Shown here one piece after another: positions 1 to 10,952 of a stretch of 64,000 bases of DNA. The notes under the pieces were generated by a model. That model saw only the letters and a program-made list of their open reading frames with translations, did not search any database and was not told the DNA's origin. Where the stretch lies: positions 3,329,501-3,393,500 of the forward strand of contig JAFCIZ010000001.1 of assembly GCA_017871115.1 (NCBI GenBank), read 5' to 3'. The DNA is from Cunninghamella blakesleeana. Its lineage: Eukaryota > Mucoromycota > Mucoromycetes > Mucorales > Cunninghamellaceae. Position numbers and translations under genes: made by a program. Within the stretch, counting starts at the first letter, position 1; each line of letters begins with the position of its first letter.

Positions 1-320
1 ATGATGATGCTCTTCAATTTGTTACTTCTGCTGCAAATCTTCGTGCAAGAATTTTTAATATTCAAGAAAAAAGTTTATTTGAAGTAAAATGTAAGTGAAC
101 AGATTTTTTAAAATATATGTATACAAAAATAAATGATATACATGTATTTATATTTTACGTTCTTATTCTCATTTTAATTAGCTATGGCAGGAAATATCAT
201 TCCAGCAATTGCAACAACTAATGCTATTATTGCAGGTGTAGTAGTAATGAAGGCATTTGATGTTTTACGTGGATCCATAGCTACCATTCAACGTGTAAGT
301 TGTACACATTTAAAAAAATA

Positions 321-370
<50 letters not shown>

Positions 371-1146
371 AACAATATAAACCTAATAATATATGCATGT
401 ATTTATTCTTTTTCTTTTTTATAATAGACTTATCTTGCAACAGTATCAAGGCAGCCAAGATTACTTGTACAAGAACAACCATCTGAACCAAATCCTGATT
501 GTCAAGTATGTCAAGCTACTGGAGTTGTTTTAAAAGTTAATTTAGAAAAGGCTACATTACGTAATATGATCGAAGATGTTCTTTTATTATCTGTGGATAA
601 AGGTGGTGCAGGATTAACTGAAGAAATTGCAATCATGGATGGTGATAGGTAAATTAATAACGAAAAAGTAAAACATATTTAATGATTGACTTTTTATTTT
701 TTTTATAAATATTAATCTTATACAGAATGCTTTATGATATTGAATATGATGATAACATGGATGCTTCCTTTAAAGATTTAAATATACTTGATGGCACTAT
801 TTTACGCGTTGGTAGTGAGGATGGAAATGAAGACTTGGATATAATTATTCAAACTAGGTATATAAATAAATAAGTATATATATAAAAAAATCAAACATGA
901 ATAAGGATCACGAGTGATATTCATATATTTTTTATTAAATATATATCAATTTTTATTTATTACTGTTTTAGTTCATCGCTGGACCATCTAATTGAATTAT
1001 CAGAACCAATAAATAAAATAAAAAAAGAAAAGCGGCCAAAGCGACTTTTAGAAATGAACGAAACTGAATCAATACAGAAGAAACCAAAATTGGATTCAGT
1101 AGTAGAAATAGAAGATGATGAGGATGGTGTTATTTTATTGGATTAA
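1..1146 (+). CDS. UBA2: SUMO-activating enzyme subunit 2, Uba2 (3' part, 5' end outside window)
   Basis: C-terminal 242 residues of the catalytic subunit of the SUMO E1 heterodimer (Aos1-Uba2), which adenylates SUMO, holds it as a thioester and passes it to Ubc9 in the nucleus. Exons are 1-90, 182-294, 428-648, 726-857 and 972-1146; the first two bases finish a codon begun upstream. The sequence MAGNIIPAIATTNAIIAG is the family signature at the end of the adenylation domain. A CxxC pair follows (CQVC, coded around 508), as in the zinc-binding part of Uba2. After it comes the ubiquitin-fold domain that binds Ubc9, ending near LDIIIQT. The tail is basic (KEKRPKR, a likely nuclear signal) and ends in an acidic patch then GVILLD, resembling a SUMO-interacting motif. 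The catalytic cysteine lies outside the window. Introns are short and AT-rich, one holding a long AT repeat. Confidence 0.93.
325..367. repeat. (AT)n microsatellite in UBA2 intron 2
   Basis: About 42 bases of uninterrupted alternating A and T inside the intron at 295-427. No coding consequence is visible. Confidence 0.9.
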
Positions 1147-1194
1147 TGGAAATAAATTTTTTTATGCTTTTGATATTTTTTTTTTTCACACATA

Positions 1195-1202
1195 TATTAT
1201 TA

Positions 1203-1249
<47 letters not shown>

Positions 1250-1251
1250 TA
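1195..1251. repeat. (ATT)n trinucleotide microsatellite
   Basis: A run of about 18 TTA/ATT units just 3' of the UBA2 stop codon and before the peroxiredoxin-like gene. It is translated in open frames as runs of I or L, which look artefactual. Confidence 0.9.
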
Positions 1252-1358
1252 TATTTACCTTTTTTTTTTTACTCCTCACTTTTTATTTTTATTTTACTCT
1301 TTTTATTTTTATTATTTTCTTTATTACTGTCATTTCTTATTGTATATACATTTTTGTT

Positions 1359-2460
1359 ATGATTACCAACAATACCAATAATAACAATTATATTAAAAAA
1401 AGACTATACTGTGATTCGGATGGTAATGAAGCAATCGATATAAAAAGATCTTGTTCTCAAATAATTCAAGATCGTGTTCCTGACTTCAACTGTAAGGCTT
1501 ATTTTAATACTGAGGTATATACTTTATATCTATCCCAACTATTAAAAAATTATTCTTCGGTAGTATTATTTTTTTACGAGTGCGATTTGTAAGTACACGT
1601 TAGTTTTTCTTTTTTTTTTGTGAAACAGAAACAATATCATATTTAATATATATATACATATATATATATATAAAACATAAAATTAATATTAACATTGAAC
1701 TTATTATTATTTATTATTTTTGTTTATTTTATTTATTAAATATATATATAGCAAATCATCGGCTGTAAATGACATTGAGCTAGTTAGGTAAATATGTGCA
1801 AATGTATATATATATATTTATTATGCCTGGGAATTTGGGAAAAATAATAAAAAAATGTATTTATATTTTATTTTTAGAAAACATTATAAAGGTTTTATAA
1901 ATGAAAGATCGCTACCTATAATGATATCCACTGATACCGCCAATGTTCATCGAGCTTTTTTTTCTTCAAAAATTCAAGGTGCATTAGAACCACTTCCGTT
2001 TCCTATATGTAAATAAATAAATATATATAAAAAATAACAATGATATGAATATTTATATTTATATTTATATTTCTTAATCTTAAACTTTATCTTTTATTAA
2101 TATTCTTTTTTTTTTTTTTTTTTTTTTACTTTTTTTATTCTTATTTTTAGTGGCTGATGCTACCAGATTAATATCAAGATATTTCAAAGTATTAAATGAA
2201 AATACTGGGAATCCTGAAAGGTCTGTATTTGTTATAGATTCTAATCAAATTGTCAAGTATAAAAATACACCTTCATGTCTATTTAAAGAAGATCCATATA
2301 CCATGTCTCATATATTCAATGCTGTAAGTATTATTATATTTTTTAAAAAAATAAATAAAAAAATAATAAATAAACTTATATTGTGGGAATGCCATTTACT
2401 AAAATAGTAATCTATTGATTGACTTTTTTTTAGATTACCAGAATTAGTCAAAACATTTAA
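1359..2460 (+). CDS. Peroxiredoxin-fold protein with the peroxidatic cysteine position changed to Ala
   Basis: Predicted 198 residues from exons 1359-1588, 1752-1787, 1878-2008, 2151-2323 and 2434-2460. The order of conserved blocks is that of a typical AhpC/2-Cys peroxiredoxin: VPDF near residue 45, LFFYECDF (70-77), STDTANVHRAFF, PLPFPILADATRLISRYFKV, GNPERSVFVID. Normal members have a DFTFVCPTE-like active site; here DF is followed by KSSAVNDIE. The residue aligned with the catalytic Cys is Ala81, and the preceding Thr aligns with Lys78. Cys75 lies six residues earlier. No C-terminal resolving-Cys motif is present, since the protein stops soon after the fold. Loss of peroxidase activity is an inference. 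The start is uncertain because upstream sequence is low-complexity; 1359 is the first ATG after the ATT repeat that leads into conserved sequence. No intronic sequence encodes the missing motif. It could also be a decaying paralogue. Confidence 0.7.
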
Positions 2461-2819
2461 TCTTCTTTTCCCTTTCTAATCCTCTCTCACTGTTTTTCTT
2501 TTTTTTTTGCTACTTGTATAAACCTGAATGATGTTTTTTATTTTATATTATTTTTTTTAAAAAAAGAAACAAAACGAAAGAAATAATTATGATAATAAAA
2601 TAAAAATACTAGCTATATGTACAAACGAATATATATATAAATATATCCATTTTAATAATTGATGTAAAATTAGTATTGTTGTACAATAACGGAGGGAAAG
2701 GGAAAAAAAAAAAAAGAAAATGGAAATACCAAATTAAAAAGATTAAATAAAAATCATTAGATGAGTAAATGATTGATGACTTGATTGATGGATAATGATT
2801 TAATAATAATTAATATGAT
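2461..2819. other. Intergenic, convergent 3' ends
   Basis: AT-rich spacer between the peroxiredoxin-like gene (+) and the CSL gene (-). It holds a T8/A7 switch at 2551-2565 and short AT repeats. I see no gene. Confidence 0.6.
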
Positions 2820-4731
2820 TTATTTTTTCCAAATATAAACTTGATCTGTTTTATAAATAACACCATCTTTACGTACTAATAAAATTGGTTGACCATTTGA
2901 AGAAGCAATGTTGGCTAAAGAAGAGGGTACTACACAAACAAGAGCTTCGGGCGATTTGAATTCAGTTGATAATGATTGATCACCAATAAAAACGGTTAGA
3001 TCAGTAGTAAATGATTCACCCCATAAACATAATGTAGCATCACCATGAGAGATGGAAGTAACAATTGGGAAGGGAGCAATATCAGGTCTCATGATCATAG
3101 TATCGGGTGTTAAAGGAGGTGGTACGGCAAACGTATATCTGATACAATCCGTTCCTACAATAGTCCATACTGCTGCATCTGATACATCTTGTTCAAAACA
3201 AACCCCTTGAGCTGGATCATGATTATCTAATGGTGAAACAGTACTTCCTCTTCTACGATTTGTAGTTGTATTATTATTATTAGTATTAGTATTATTACTT
3301 GGGTATTGCGAGTCTTGTTTTATTGATGATGCAGATGCTGATGAATTTTTTTTTGATGATGCAGTGGATGCTGATGATGACGATGTTGAAGATGAAATAT
3401 GTGAAGATAAACGTTGAGGTGGAGTTTGGCATTTATGTCTTCCAACCACATCATTTAAACAAGCAAGGAAGATATTTCGATGCTGAGGTGAGTTTCCATT
3501 TGTAGGTGAGGGTTGATATGGGAAAGAAGGTGAAGATGTTGTTGTTGATGTAAAGGAAGATTGAATTTCAAATGCCACTTTATGTAATTGTGATACCGGA
3601 TCACCTAAAGCTTCCACAGTACTCGATAAGGTTGGATCAATGACTTTCATTCCACTTAATGCCATGCTTCCTTTATCTACTTTACGAATCGTCATAATGG
3701 GACTTACTAATCCGGTTGTAAGACATTGTAAAACAATAGGTTGATTATAATGAATGGCAACGGGTTCTTTTCCGTTATGATGTAATGCCATAGCTGGTGG
3801 TGGAGGATATTGTGAATTGTTATTATTATCTATAGTTGGAATAGTAGACTGTTGTGTACGTTGTGGATCTACAATCCAAATAACAAAAGGATCCCATACA
3901 TTTGTACGTGCCACAAAACAACAATTACTAGCATTAGAGGTTGAGGTGGGTGTAGTGGATGATGGTGATGAAGTAGAGGATGGCGAGGATGAAACACCTA
4001 GATATTTAGTTGATACAGTTTGTGATCGAATGCGATTAAATAATGAAATAGTAGTACCGTGATGAATGCATACTGTTTTTTTTTTTAAAAAATAAATAAA
4101 TAAAAAATAAATAGTAATAATAATAGATTTGTTATGTTAGATTACAATTAAAAGCCAGTTCTCCATTTCCGAAATTTTCCCCACATTTTATAATTATTTT
4201 AATCAAAAACTTACAATCTACGTTTTTTAAACTTTGTCTTTTTTTACTTGGTTTACTAATAACTTTGATACCTTTACTTGCAAAAGTACCAATGTTTTCA
4301 TTATTAGCCAGTTGAATGTTCACTAATACTTGGACCCGTTTTCTTTTTTCATCAGCATCATTGATATGAAGTTGTTTGGATACACATTTTCCAACAGTAG
4401 AACCTTGAGGATGAGAGATAAAAGTAGTAGGTAATACAGAAGGAGGAGGAGTTGACCATTCAATTGTGCCTATTTGTTGGGTTGCTTCGCCTGAGATTTG
4501 TATCGTAAGTTTTGGTTGAGCATTTGTATTGGATGATGATGTGAACCAAGAACCGCTTAAAACAGTAGTTGGAGGAGGACATAAGAACCTATAGATATTA
4601 TTATTAAAATTAATTTTTTTAAAGAAAAAGAAATAAAAGAGAAAAAAATAGTATGACTAATCTAGTTTCCTTTTTTGCTTTGATCCTTTCATTTCCATTT
4701 GTTTTTTTTTTATGTACTTGGTCTTTATTAA

Positions 4732-4777
<46 letters not shown>

Positions 4778-5885
4778 GTTTTTATTTATTTATTTATTTA
4801 CCTTTTTTCAGTACCATAACTTTTTTGAGCTACTCTACTAGTTAAAACCATGACTGAACGTTCTCCGTATTTTTCGATAATGTATTTTTGTACAAAAGAT
4901 CGAAGGGCATCTGGCGATAATTGGGGAGGTAAAGAGAGTGGGGATGTGATCATATTAGAGTTTGAAGTAGCAGTAGGAGAAAGCTGATTGCCTTGTGTGG
5001 AATCATCGTTTTTTCTATTAGATACGGACCCTGCGTTTTTATTAGGGTGTTGTTTTTTTTGTTTTTTTTTCTTATGTGAAGATTTTTGATCATCATTATC
5101 TATTTCTGAAGTGATTGATGCCAATGCTGATGCCGTATCTAAAGGATGATTATGATGATTATTGTTAAGTGGAGGTGGAGAAGAATTAATAGGGTCATTA
5201 GTGGTTGTAGAAGGAGGAGTATTAGATAATAACCAAGTGGGTACAATATCATTTGTAGGATGAAATATATCTACAAAAATAAATATTCACATAATGATAG
5301 AAATAATAATAAAAACGATTGATGATTAATATTGCTATTATTACTAATAGTATTTATATTAAACTAGAGCTAATATTATTTTTAATTTTACTTACTATTG
5401 TTATTGTTGTTATTATTATTCATACTGCTATTATCATGACTAGTGTTAGTATTATTATTGTTATGAAAATCAAAGGTAGTAGTAGGATGGAACTCGGCCC
5501 GCGTGCCCATATGATCAAAGTTTGGTATGAAAGTATCAGATTGTTGCATCGACATAGCTCGTCTGTGAGTACCAAAGGGATTATTGTTATGTTGTGGATG
5601 AAGATGAGATTGATTGAAATGAGAGGAAGGCTGATGCAAAGCATAAATATTAGACATACTAGTTGTTGTTGAAGTAAAGTTCACGTCATCAACAGGATAT
5701 GTAGGTTGATCAAACCAAGTAAGATCCGCGGTATGTAAATCTAATTCACCAACAGCTACAGAATGACGTCTTGAAGAAGGATTAGAATGATTTACTGTAT
5801 GATCTTGCGTATTATTAGAAGACAAAGCATCGTGACCATTTTGAAAAATAGATTTTAATATAGCATCTATGTCTAAAGCTGTTTG

Positions 5886-5918
<33 letters not shown>

Positions 5919-6020
5919 GTCCATATGATTGTTATTGTTTGTAATATTATCAGTGTATTTATCAGTAGTTAAAGATTGTGGTGATAAAGTATCTTGATTA
6001 TCAATAAACCCTTGTGACAT
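2820..6020 (-). CDS. CSL-family (RBP-J/Su(H)/LAG-1 type) DNA-binding transcription factor
   Basis: Predicted 906 residues; exons in coding order are 6020-5396, 5270-4802, 4588-4215 and 4072-2820. Residues 1 to about 310 are low-complexity (Asn/Ser/His/Pro), as in long fungal CSL proteins such as fission yeast Cbf12. The Rel-like N-terminal DNA-binding domain begins near 325: ERSVMVLTSRVAQKSYGTEK, FLCPPP, KCVSKQLHINDADEKRKRV, KVISKPSKKRQSLKN. The beta-trefoil domain follows: LFNRIRSQTVSTKYL, then GSMALSGMKVIDPTLSSTVE and VSQLHKVAFEI. A Ser/Asn-rich insertion interrupts the trefoil at about 3230-3420. A TIG/IPT domain closes the protein (LTPDTMIMRPDIAPFPIV to the stop). The DNA-contacting blocks look intact, so it should bind the GTGRGAA-type CSL site in the nucleus. 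Fungi lack Notch; known fungal CSLs act in cell cycle, adhesion and lipid regulation. Its upstream region is shared with the divergent gene at 7263. Confidence 0.95.
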
Positions 6021-7262
6021 CGTCCAGCGATTATTATTTTTTTTGCTATTTAAGTATTATTACTATGTTACAATGAAAGGATTGGTTATATTATATGTAT
6101 ATATATATAAAATATGTATACAATGTAGTAACCAAAAAAAATAAAATAAAAGAAAGAGAGAGGAAAAAAAATGGGGAAAAGAAATTGAAACAAAAAAAAA
6201 ATAAAAAAATTTAAATTCAGTTTGTACAACAATTTAAAATTACGACCAAGTTTTGATTGGCTTTTGATTTTTTTAAAAAAAAGATGTGGAGAAAAAAAGC
6301 TATTTTTTTAATATAGGGTTTAATATTTTTCATTTTTCTTCCATATTAAATTCAATAAGCCGAATAGTTTATATATCCTTTAGTCATCTATTACTTCAAA
6401 CAATCGATATATGTATATCTTATTATGAAAAAATAAATATAAAAAAAGGATAAAAAAAAAACTCTCTTAGTTTGAAGAAATTGATATGGACTGTGATAGT
6501 ACTTTGACAGCAAGTAAATATACTCCAAATTCGAATATTGAAGCTTTAACCTTACACTAAATATTCTCTATAAAATGACTAAAAAAAGTTATTTAATTTG
6601 TACTTTTTTTTTTAAAAAAAAAAAGGTGTTGATAATGGTTGATGATTCAAATCAAAAAAGAAAAATATCCTCATTTTTTTGAAAACACTATATCATGATT
6701 ATTTTTACGTAACATCAGATCAGTGGTTTAGTTTAGTTTAGTTTTAGTTTTTTTTATATGTACCCATTATTTATATTGCGTTTTTTTTTTAGTTAGTTTG
6801 GTAGATCATAAGAATAAAGAATTACGTAGAAGAAAAGTAAATTTAAGTTTTTATATTATTATTAATACGTATTTTTTTTTTAATGCCGAAAATGAAAATA
6901 AACTCATAGTTTAAATTATAAAATCAGGGCAATAGAATAACTTATAGTTGGTATTTTTTTTTTAAAAAAAAATAAAAAGCGACTCGATAGACTTCTTGGT
7001 AGAAAAACATTTTATATTAGGTTTCATTTTTTGAGCATATAATTGGTTGGTGTTTATTCTAATTTTGTGCTTTCTATTTTTATTTTAATATTTATTGATT
7101 TATGATTGGTAGATAGTGACGTCATCGCAGATCATAATACTATTGCCAAGTATTTTTCAAAAAAGTATATAAAGAACCTCTTTCTATTGCTTTTCTTTCT
7201 TCTTTTTTTTTTTTTATTATTTTATTCTCAATAATTCAAATCTAAATAAATTATCAAACAAA
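6021..7262. other. Divergent intergenic region, CSL gene (-) and small-protein gene (+)
   Basis: About 1.2 kb of AT-rich DNA that must hold both promoters. The part near 7100-7175 carries a recognisable promoter (separate entry). Two T-run/A-run switches lie at 6604-6624 and 6954-6972, and a repeated TTTAG unit near 6730. A 24-codon open frame at 6486-6560 is the only coding-like item and is not convincing. Confidence 0.6.
7105..7173 (+). promoter_or_regulatory. CCAAT-type box, CRE palindrome and TATA box upstream of the 56-aa gene
   Basis: Direct reading shows ATTGG (inverted CCAAT) at 7105-7109, the perfect CRE palindrome TGACGTCA at 7117-7124 and TATATAAA at 7166-7173. The start codon is about 90 bases after the TATA box. 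By established knowledge, TGACGTCA binds bZIP factors of the ATF/CREB class. This is the clearest core promoter in the window, suggesting strong, stress- or cAMP-regulated expression (inference). Confidence 0.6.
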
Positions 7263-7433
7263 ATGCCTTCAGGAAAACTTAAATTTTACGAAGATGGAAG
7301 TAAACATCCTCATTTATCAGCATTACATGAAAAGAAAACCGAAATAGTTGAAACTGTCAAGAATTCTATAAAAATCACTCGTGAAAGTAAACCAAAAGTT
7401 GCTCAAGATGGGAAAACTAACCCAATGGAATAA
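7263..7433 (+). CDS. Small 56-residue hydrophilic protein, function unknown
   Basis: A single-exon gene encoding a 56-residue lysine- and glutamate-rich protein. It starts MPSGKLKFYEDGSKHPHLSA, continues with a helix-like charged stretch, and ends KTNPME. It has no signal peptide, membrane segment or cysteine, and I do not recognise the family. It is likely real because TATA and CRE elements sit 90-150 bases upstream in ordinary positions, a pyrimidine-rich leader precedes the ATG (context ACAAAATGCC), the protein has no low-complexity runs, and AATAAA-like signals follow at about 7550. Small charged proteins with such promoters are often stress- or spore-induced, but that is only a guess. 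The next gene in the same direction starts 433 bases downstream. Confidence 0.7.
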   Translation: MPSGKLKFYEDGSKHPHLSALHEKKTEIVETVKNSIKITRESKPKVAQDGKTNPME

Positions 7434-7866
7434 TTATTCAAAATATAATATTCTTTTATTTACCTACCATCGATAACTAATGTTATCTTTTTAAAAAAAT
7501 CTATATCTATATATTTTGTAAATAATTTTTTTTTATACTTTTTATGTAAATAAACTTCATTCTTTATAAAAAAAACCAAGCGGAGGTTTAATTTTTTTGA
7601 TTTTAAATACTTTTATTCTTTTTTTCTTTTTTCTTTTTTTCTTTTATATTATTAATATTAATTTCATTGCTATCCATTTTAGTATACATATACATATAAT
7701 AAAATGAATAAAAAACCAAACACCGATATATCAAAAACACGTACTGTAATTTAAATAATATGTATTCATAGATTGTATTAATGTCTTTAAACATATTTTA
7801 ACAATTCTTTCTTTTTTTTGTTTGCTTATTTCTTTCTTACCTTAGTTTAGTCGTCATGAAAAAGAA
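7434..7866. other. Intergenic spacer
   Basis: AT-rich 3' UTR of the small gene and leader of the FHA gene. A pyrimidine-rich tract lies at about 7605-7645. No gene seen. Confidence 0.6.
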
Positions 7867-9818
7867 ATGGGTTTACATCTTTTAACGCTGCCTAAAGCTT
7901 CAGTCAATGTGATTTCGCAAATGGTACCATATGAATCTAGCCATCTCTATCCAAAGTTGGCTGGTGCCAATTGGACTTGTTATATTACTAATGATATTGT
8001 TCGTCTTGGTCGTGTCCCAACTGAAAACAAACCTGCTAATAATAAACGATTGATTGATGTAGACTTTGGCGCAAATAAGCAAATATCTCGACGTCATGCT
8101 GATATCAAATATAACTCAAGGAAAAATTATTGGGAATTGCGCGTGTATGGAAAAATTGGCGTAAAAGTAAATCATCGTCTGGTAACAAAAAAAGATCGTC
8201 CTGTACCTTTGACTACGATGTAATGTTTAAAAATGTCACCATAGATATATTATATTATAATGATTTTCTTTTTTAATATATTTATATAATCTATTATTCG
8301 ATTTTTTTTTTTTTAAAAAAATAGGGCTTATCTAGATATTGGAGGAAATGAATTTATTTTTATTTTACCAGAAGTGACAGATATAAAACCTAATAAAAAT
8401 AGAGTTACCACAGTGCCTGAGCCAAATGATGATAATAAGAATGATACCAATAACACTAATAATAATAATAATGATAATATGGAAGCCAGTTTAGATAATG
8501 AACAAGATCATCAATTGCTTGCTTTTATTGTGGAAGTATTCGAATCATCTAATAATAAAGATCTTTCTACTGAGCAAATTTTTAAAAAAGTGTTGGATCA
8601 ATGTAGAAAACAATCTATTGATACAGATCAATATACAATGGTAATGATTTTTATGCAATACTCATGTAAATATATAAATGTATACATAAATATGTACATA
8701 CATACATACATATTTATATATATATTTATATATATATGTGTTTACTTTAAATCGAGGTCTAACTCAAAAAAAAATATGTGTGTTTTTAGGATATGATTTT
8801 AAGGGTTCTGGTTATTGACACAAGGTTTAGAGTAGCAGAAAAAAGTTTAGAATTATCAGTGGAAATGGCAGATAAAGTACAATGGATTATTAAGTCAGCA
8901 TTGGAAGAGGAATCGCATACTGAAGAGGTTGGTTCAGGCGCACTTTCAGATGCGTGGTCAGATTTTGGATATGAATTTGCTGAAAATACAGATCAGGTAA
9001 AAAGCTATTCTACACCTCAAACAACAGTACCAACAACAGAATCATCATCGACATCATCAACATCATTATGGCCAACTGAAACAACAGAATCTAATTTGAC
9101 TCCAGCTATTATACCAAACCCTCCACTATTTTCTAACAACAACAACAACAACAATAATAATAATAGCAATGATAATGATAATGATAGTGATAGTATTGCT
9201 CATCCCATCACAGAATCAATGAAGGATAGTAATGGTAGTACTAGTCATTCAGCATACGTGTCACTCATATCTAGTCCCTCAGATACTATTGCTACCACAC
9301 CATCGGTTCTCTCAACCACTCATCCATCACCTGCAGAGCGAACATTATCAACTTTATCAACTACATCAATAAGTAACACTGCTAACCTCCCCCATCCAAA
9401 TACCAATATCAATGCCAATACCAATATCAACACCAGCATCAATACCAATAATACAATTCATTCTAATAATAAATCGTTACCTTATTCAACAACAAATGCT
9501 TATCATGTTACCACTTCTACTTCTCCTTATTGGATTGGTTCTGCCTATTCTCGTGGGATAAGTATAGAATCCATCTATTCAAGTATGATAAATAATAAAA
9601 ACCAAACAGGTCATCGTTCAATATTAAAAAGAAAATTATCCATATCAGGTATATATAATCGTTCTATATAAATATTTCGCTTTATGTAATACATTTTCAA
9701 TTAACTTTTATTTTTTCTTGTGTTCATATTTTGATTTTGATTTTTTATTAAAATAGATCAAGAAGATCATGATATTTGGCTAAGATTCCGGACAACTAAC
9801 TTCAGGGCCCAATCATAA
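7867..9818 (+). CDS. FHA-domain protein (Fhl1-type FHA, no forkhead domain seen)
   Basis: Predicted 529 residues from exons 7867-8219, 8325-8640, 8790-9648 and 9757-9818. Residues about 35-135 form a forkhead-associated (phosphothreonine-binding) domain. It has RLGRVP (46-51), the signature ISRRHADIKY (73-82), GVKVN, and a closing strand GGNEFIFILPE just after intron 1. The layout resembles the FHA of Fhl1/forkhead regulators, which recognise phosphorylated partners such as Ifh1. An Asn/Asp-rich linker follows, then a conserved-looking helical block at about 173-260 (HQLLAFIVEVFESSN, DQYTMDMILRVLVIDTRFR, ADKVQWIIKSALEEE). The remainder is Ser/Thr/Asn-rich. No forkhead helices are visible, so a transcription role is only inferred. 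The start is the first in-frame ATG; one at 7856 is out of frame and soon stops. Confidence 0.85.
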
Positions 9819-10952
9819 ATAAAATTCTTGTTTCAACTAATCGATATACTACTTTGGGATATAGTTTTAAATTTATATCGATGATTATTTTAACTGTATA
9901 TGTTTTTATTTTTTATTTTTTTTTATGTGTATTTATATTTTATATTATGTATATATTTATATATATTAATTTATAACTTTTTTTTTTAATACAATAAATT
10001 TTTGCTATTTTGTTATTATAACTAATATTATAATGTATTATTCAAGATTAAAAAAATAAAAATAAATTAATATATAAACTGTATTTTTTTTCCCGTGATT
10101 TAAAAGAAAGAAAGATATAAAAAAATATACTATCTGATCTACCATCGATTAAGAATAATTCACTCGTGATGATAATAAAATTGAGGGTGAAGGCCCCCAG
10201 TTCTGATTTACTATTAAACATTATCACGGGAATGGTTATTTTTGTCTTTTTTATCATTATTATTTTTTAATTATTTGTTTATGAAAAATTTGAGTTTACA
10301 GTCTTCCCGACCAACCGACAGTATACACAAAGAAAAAGAAAGGATGATCCTTTCTTTTATTATTATTTTTATCAATTGTATGATTAAACTATTAATTTCA
10401 ATTCGAACAAAAATATAAATTAAGAAAGGAAATATTGTTTATTTACGCACTAAATGTTTTATTTTTATTTATGGTTTACTTGTATAAAATAAATATCAGT
10501 TGTAATCAGTTGATTCACACAAAAAAATATAAATAAATAGTAAAAAACATAAAAAATATATCTATTTTATCATATGCCCTATGACGATCGTAACACAATA
10601 TTTCTTTTTCTTTAACTTTCTCATATTTCTTCACCGGCACATCTTGAAAACAATCCGGTAAAAAAGTACCCCAACATTGAAATTCCGTTTCAAGCATAAA
10701 AAAATTGATTTCAGAACCAGCTTTTTTTTTTTATTAAAGTTCTCTCGTTTTCCATCTTTTTCTCCTTCTTTCTTTTTTTTCTATTTCTATTTCTTTTCTT
10801 TTCTTTTCTTTTCTTATTTTTTTTTCAGTACAAAATAAATATATATATATAATTTATTATAGCTTTATATATTATATATATATATACTTCTATTATAATT
10901 ATTTTATCTATTAGCCTTATTCAATTAATTGATTTTATTTTAAAAAAGGAAT
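9819..10952. other. Intergenic region upstream of the trehalose gene
   Basis: About 1.1 kb. The first third is AT-rich. A less AT-rich segment near 10160-10330 contains GGGTGAAGGCCCCC-like sequence with no assignable function. A 60-codon minus-strand frame (10515-10697) begins with a mixed-composition peptide but lacks recognisable homology. From 10740 to 10830 there is a strongly pyrimidine-rich leader of the next gene. Confidence 0.5.

Noticed and set aside
1146..1358. Longer N-terminus for the peroxiredoxin-like gene
   Set aside because: The upstream frame is a translated ATT repeat and poly-Phe/Leu, which does not match the family; the ATG at 1359 was preferred.
3299..3505. Plus-strand and shifted-frame open frames over the CSL gene
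   Set aside because: Composition mirrors the Ser/Asn-rich minus-strand coding sequence; they are antisense shadows.
6486..6560. 24-codon plus-strand open frame in the CSL/small-gene spacer
   Set aside because: Too short and without promoter or splice context; chance frames of this size are expected.
10160..10230. C/D-box-like elements (GTGATGA, CTGA) suggesting a snoRNA
   Set aside because: The boxes are only about 30 bases apart and flanks do not form a terminal stem.
10515..10697. 60-codon minus-strand frame with a mixed-composition start
   Set aside because: The first part (FQCWGTFLPDC) looks protein-like, but there are no upstream or downstream exons I can join, no recognisable family, and the second half is hydrophobic AT-derived sequence. 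It lies in the region just upstream of the TPS2 leader.
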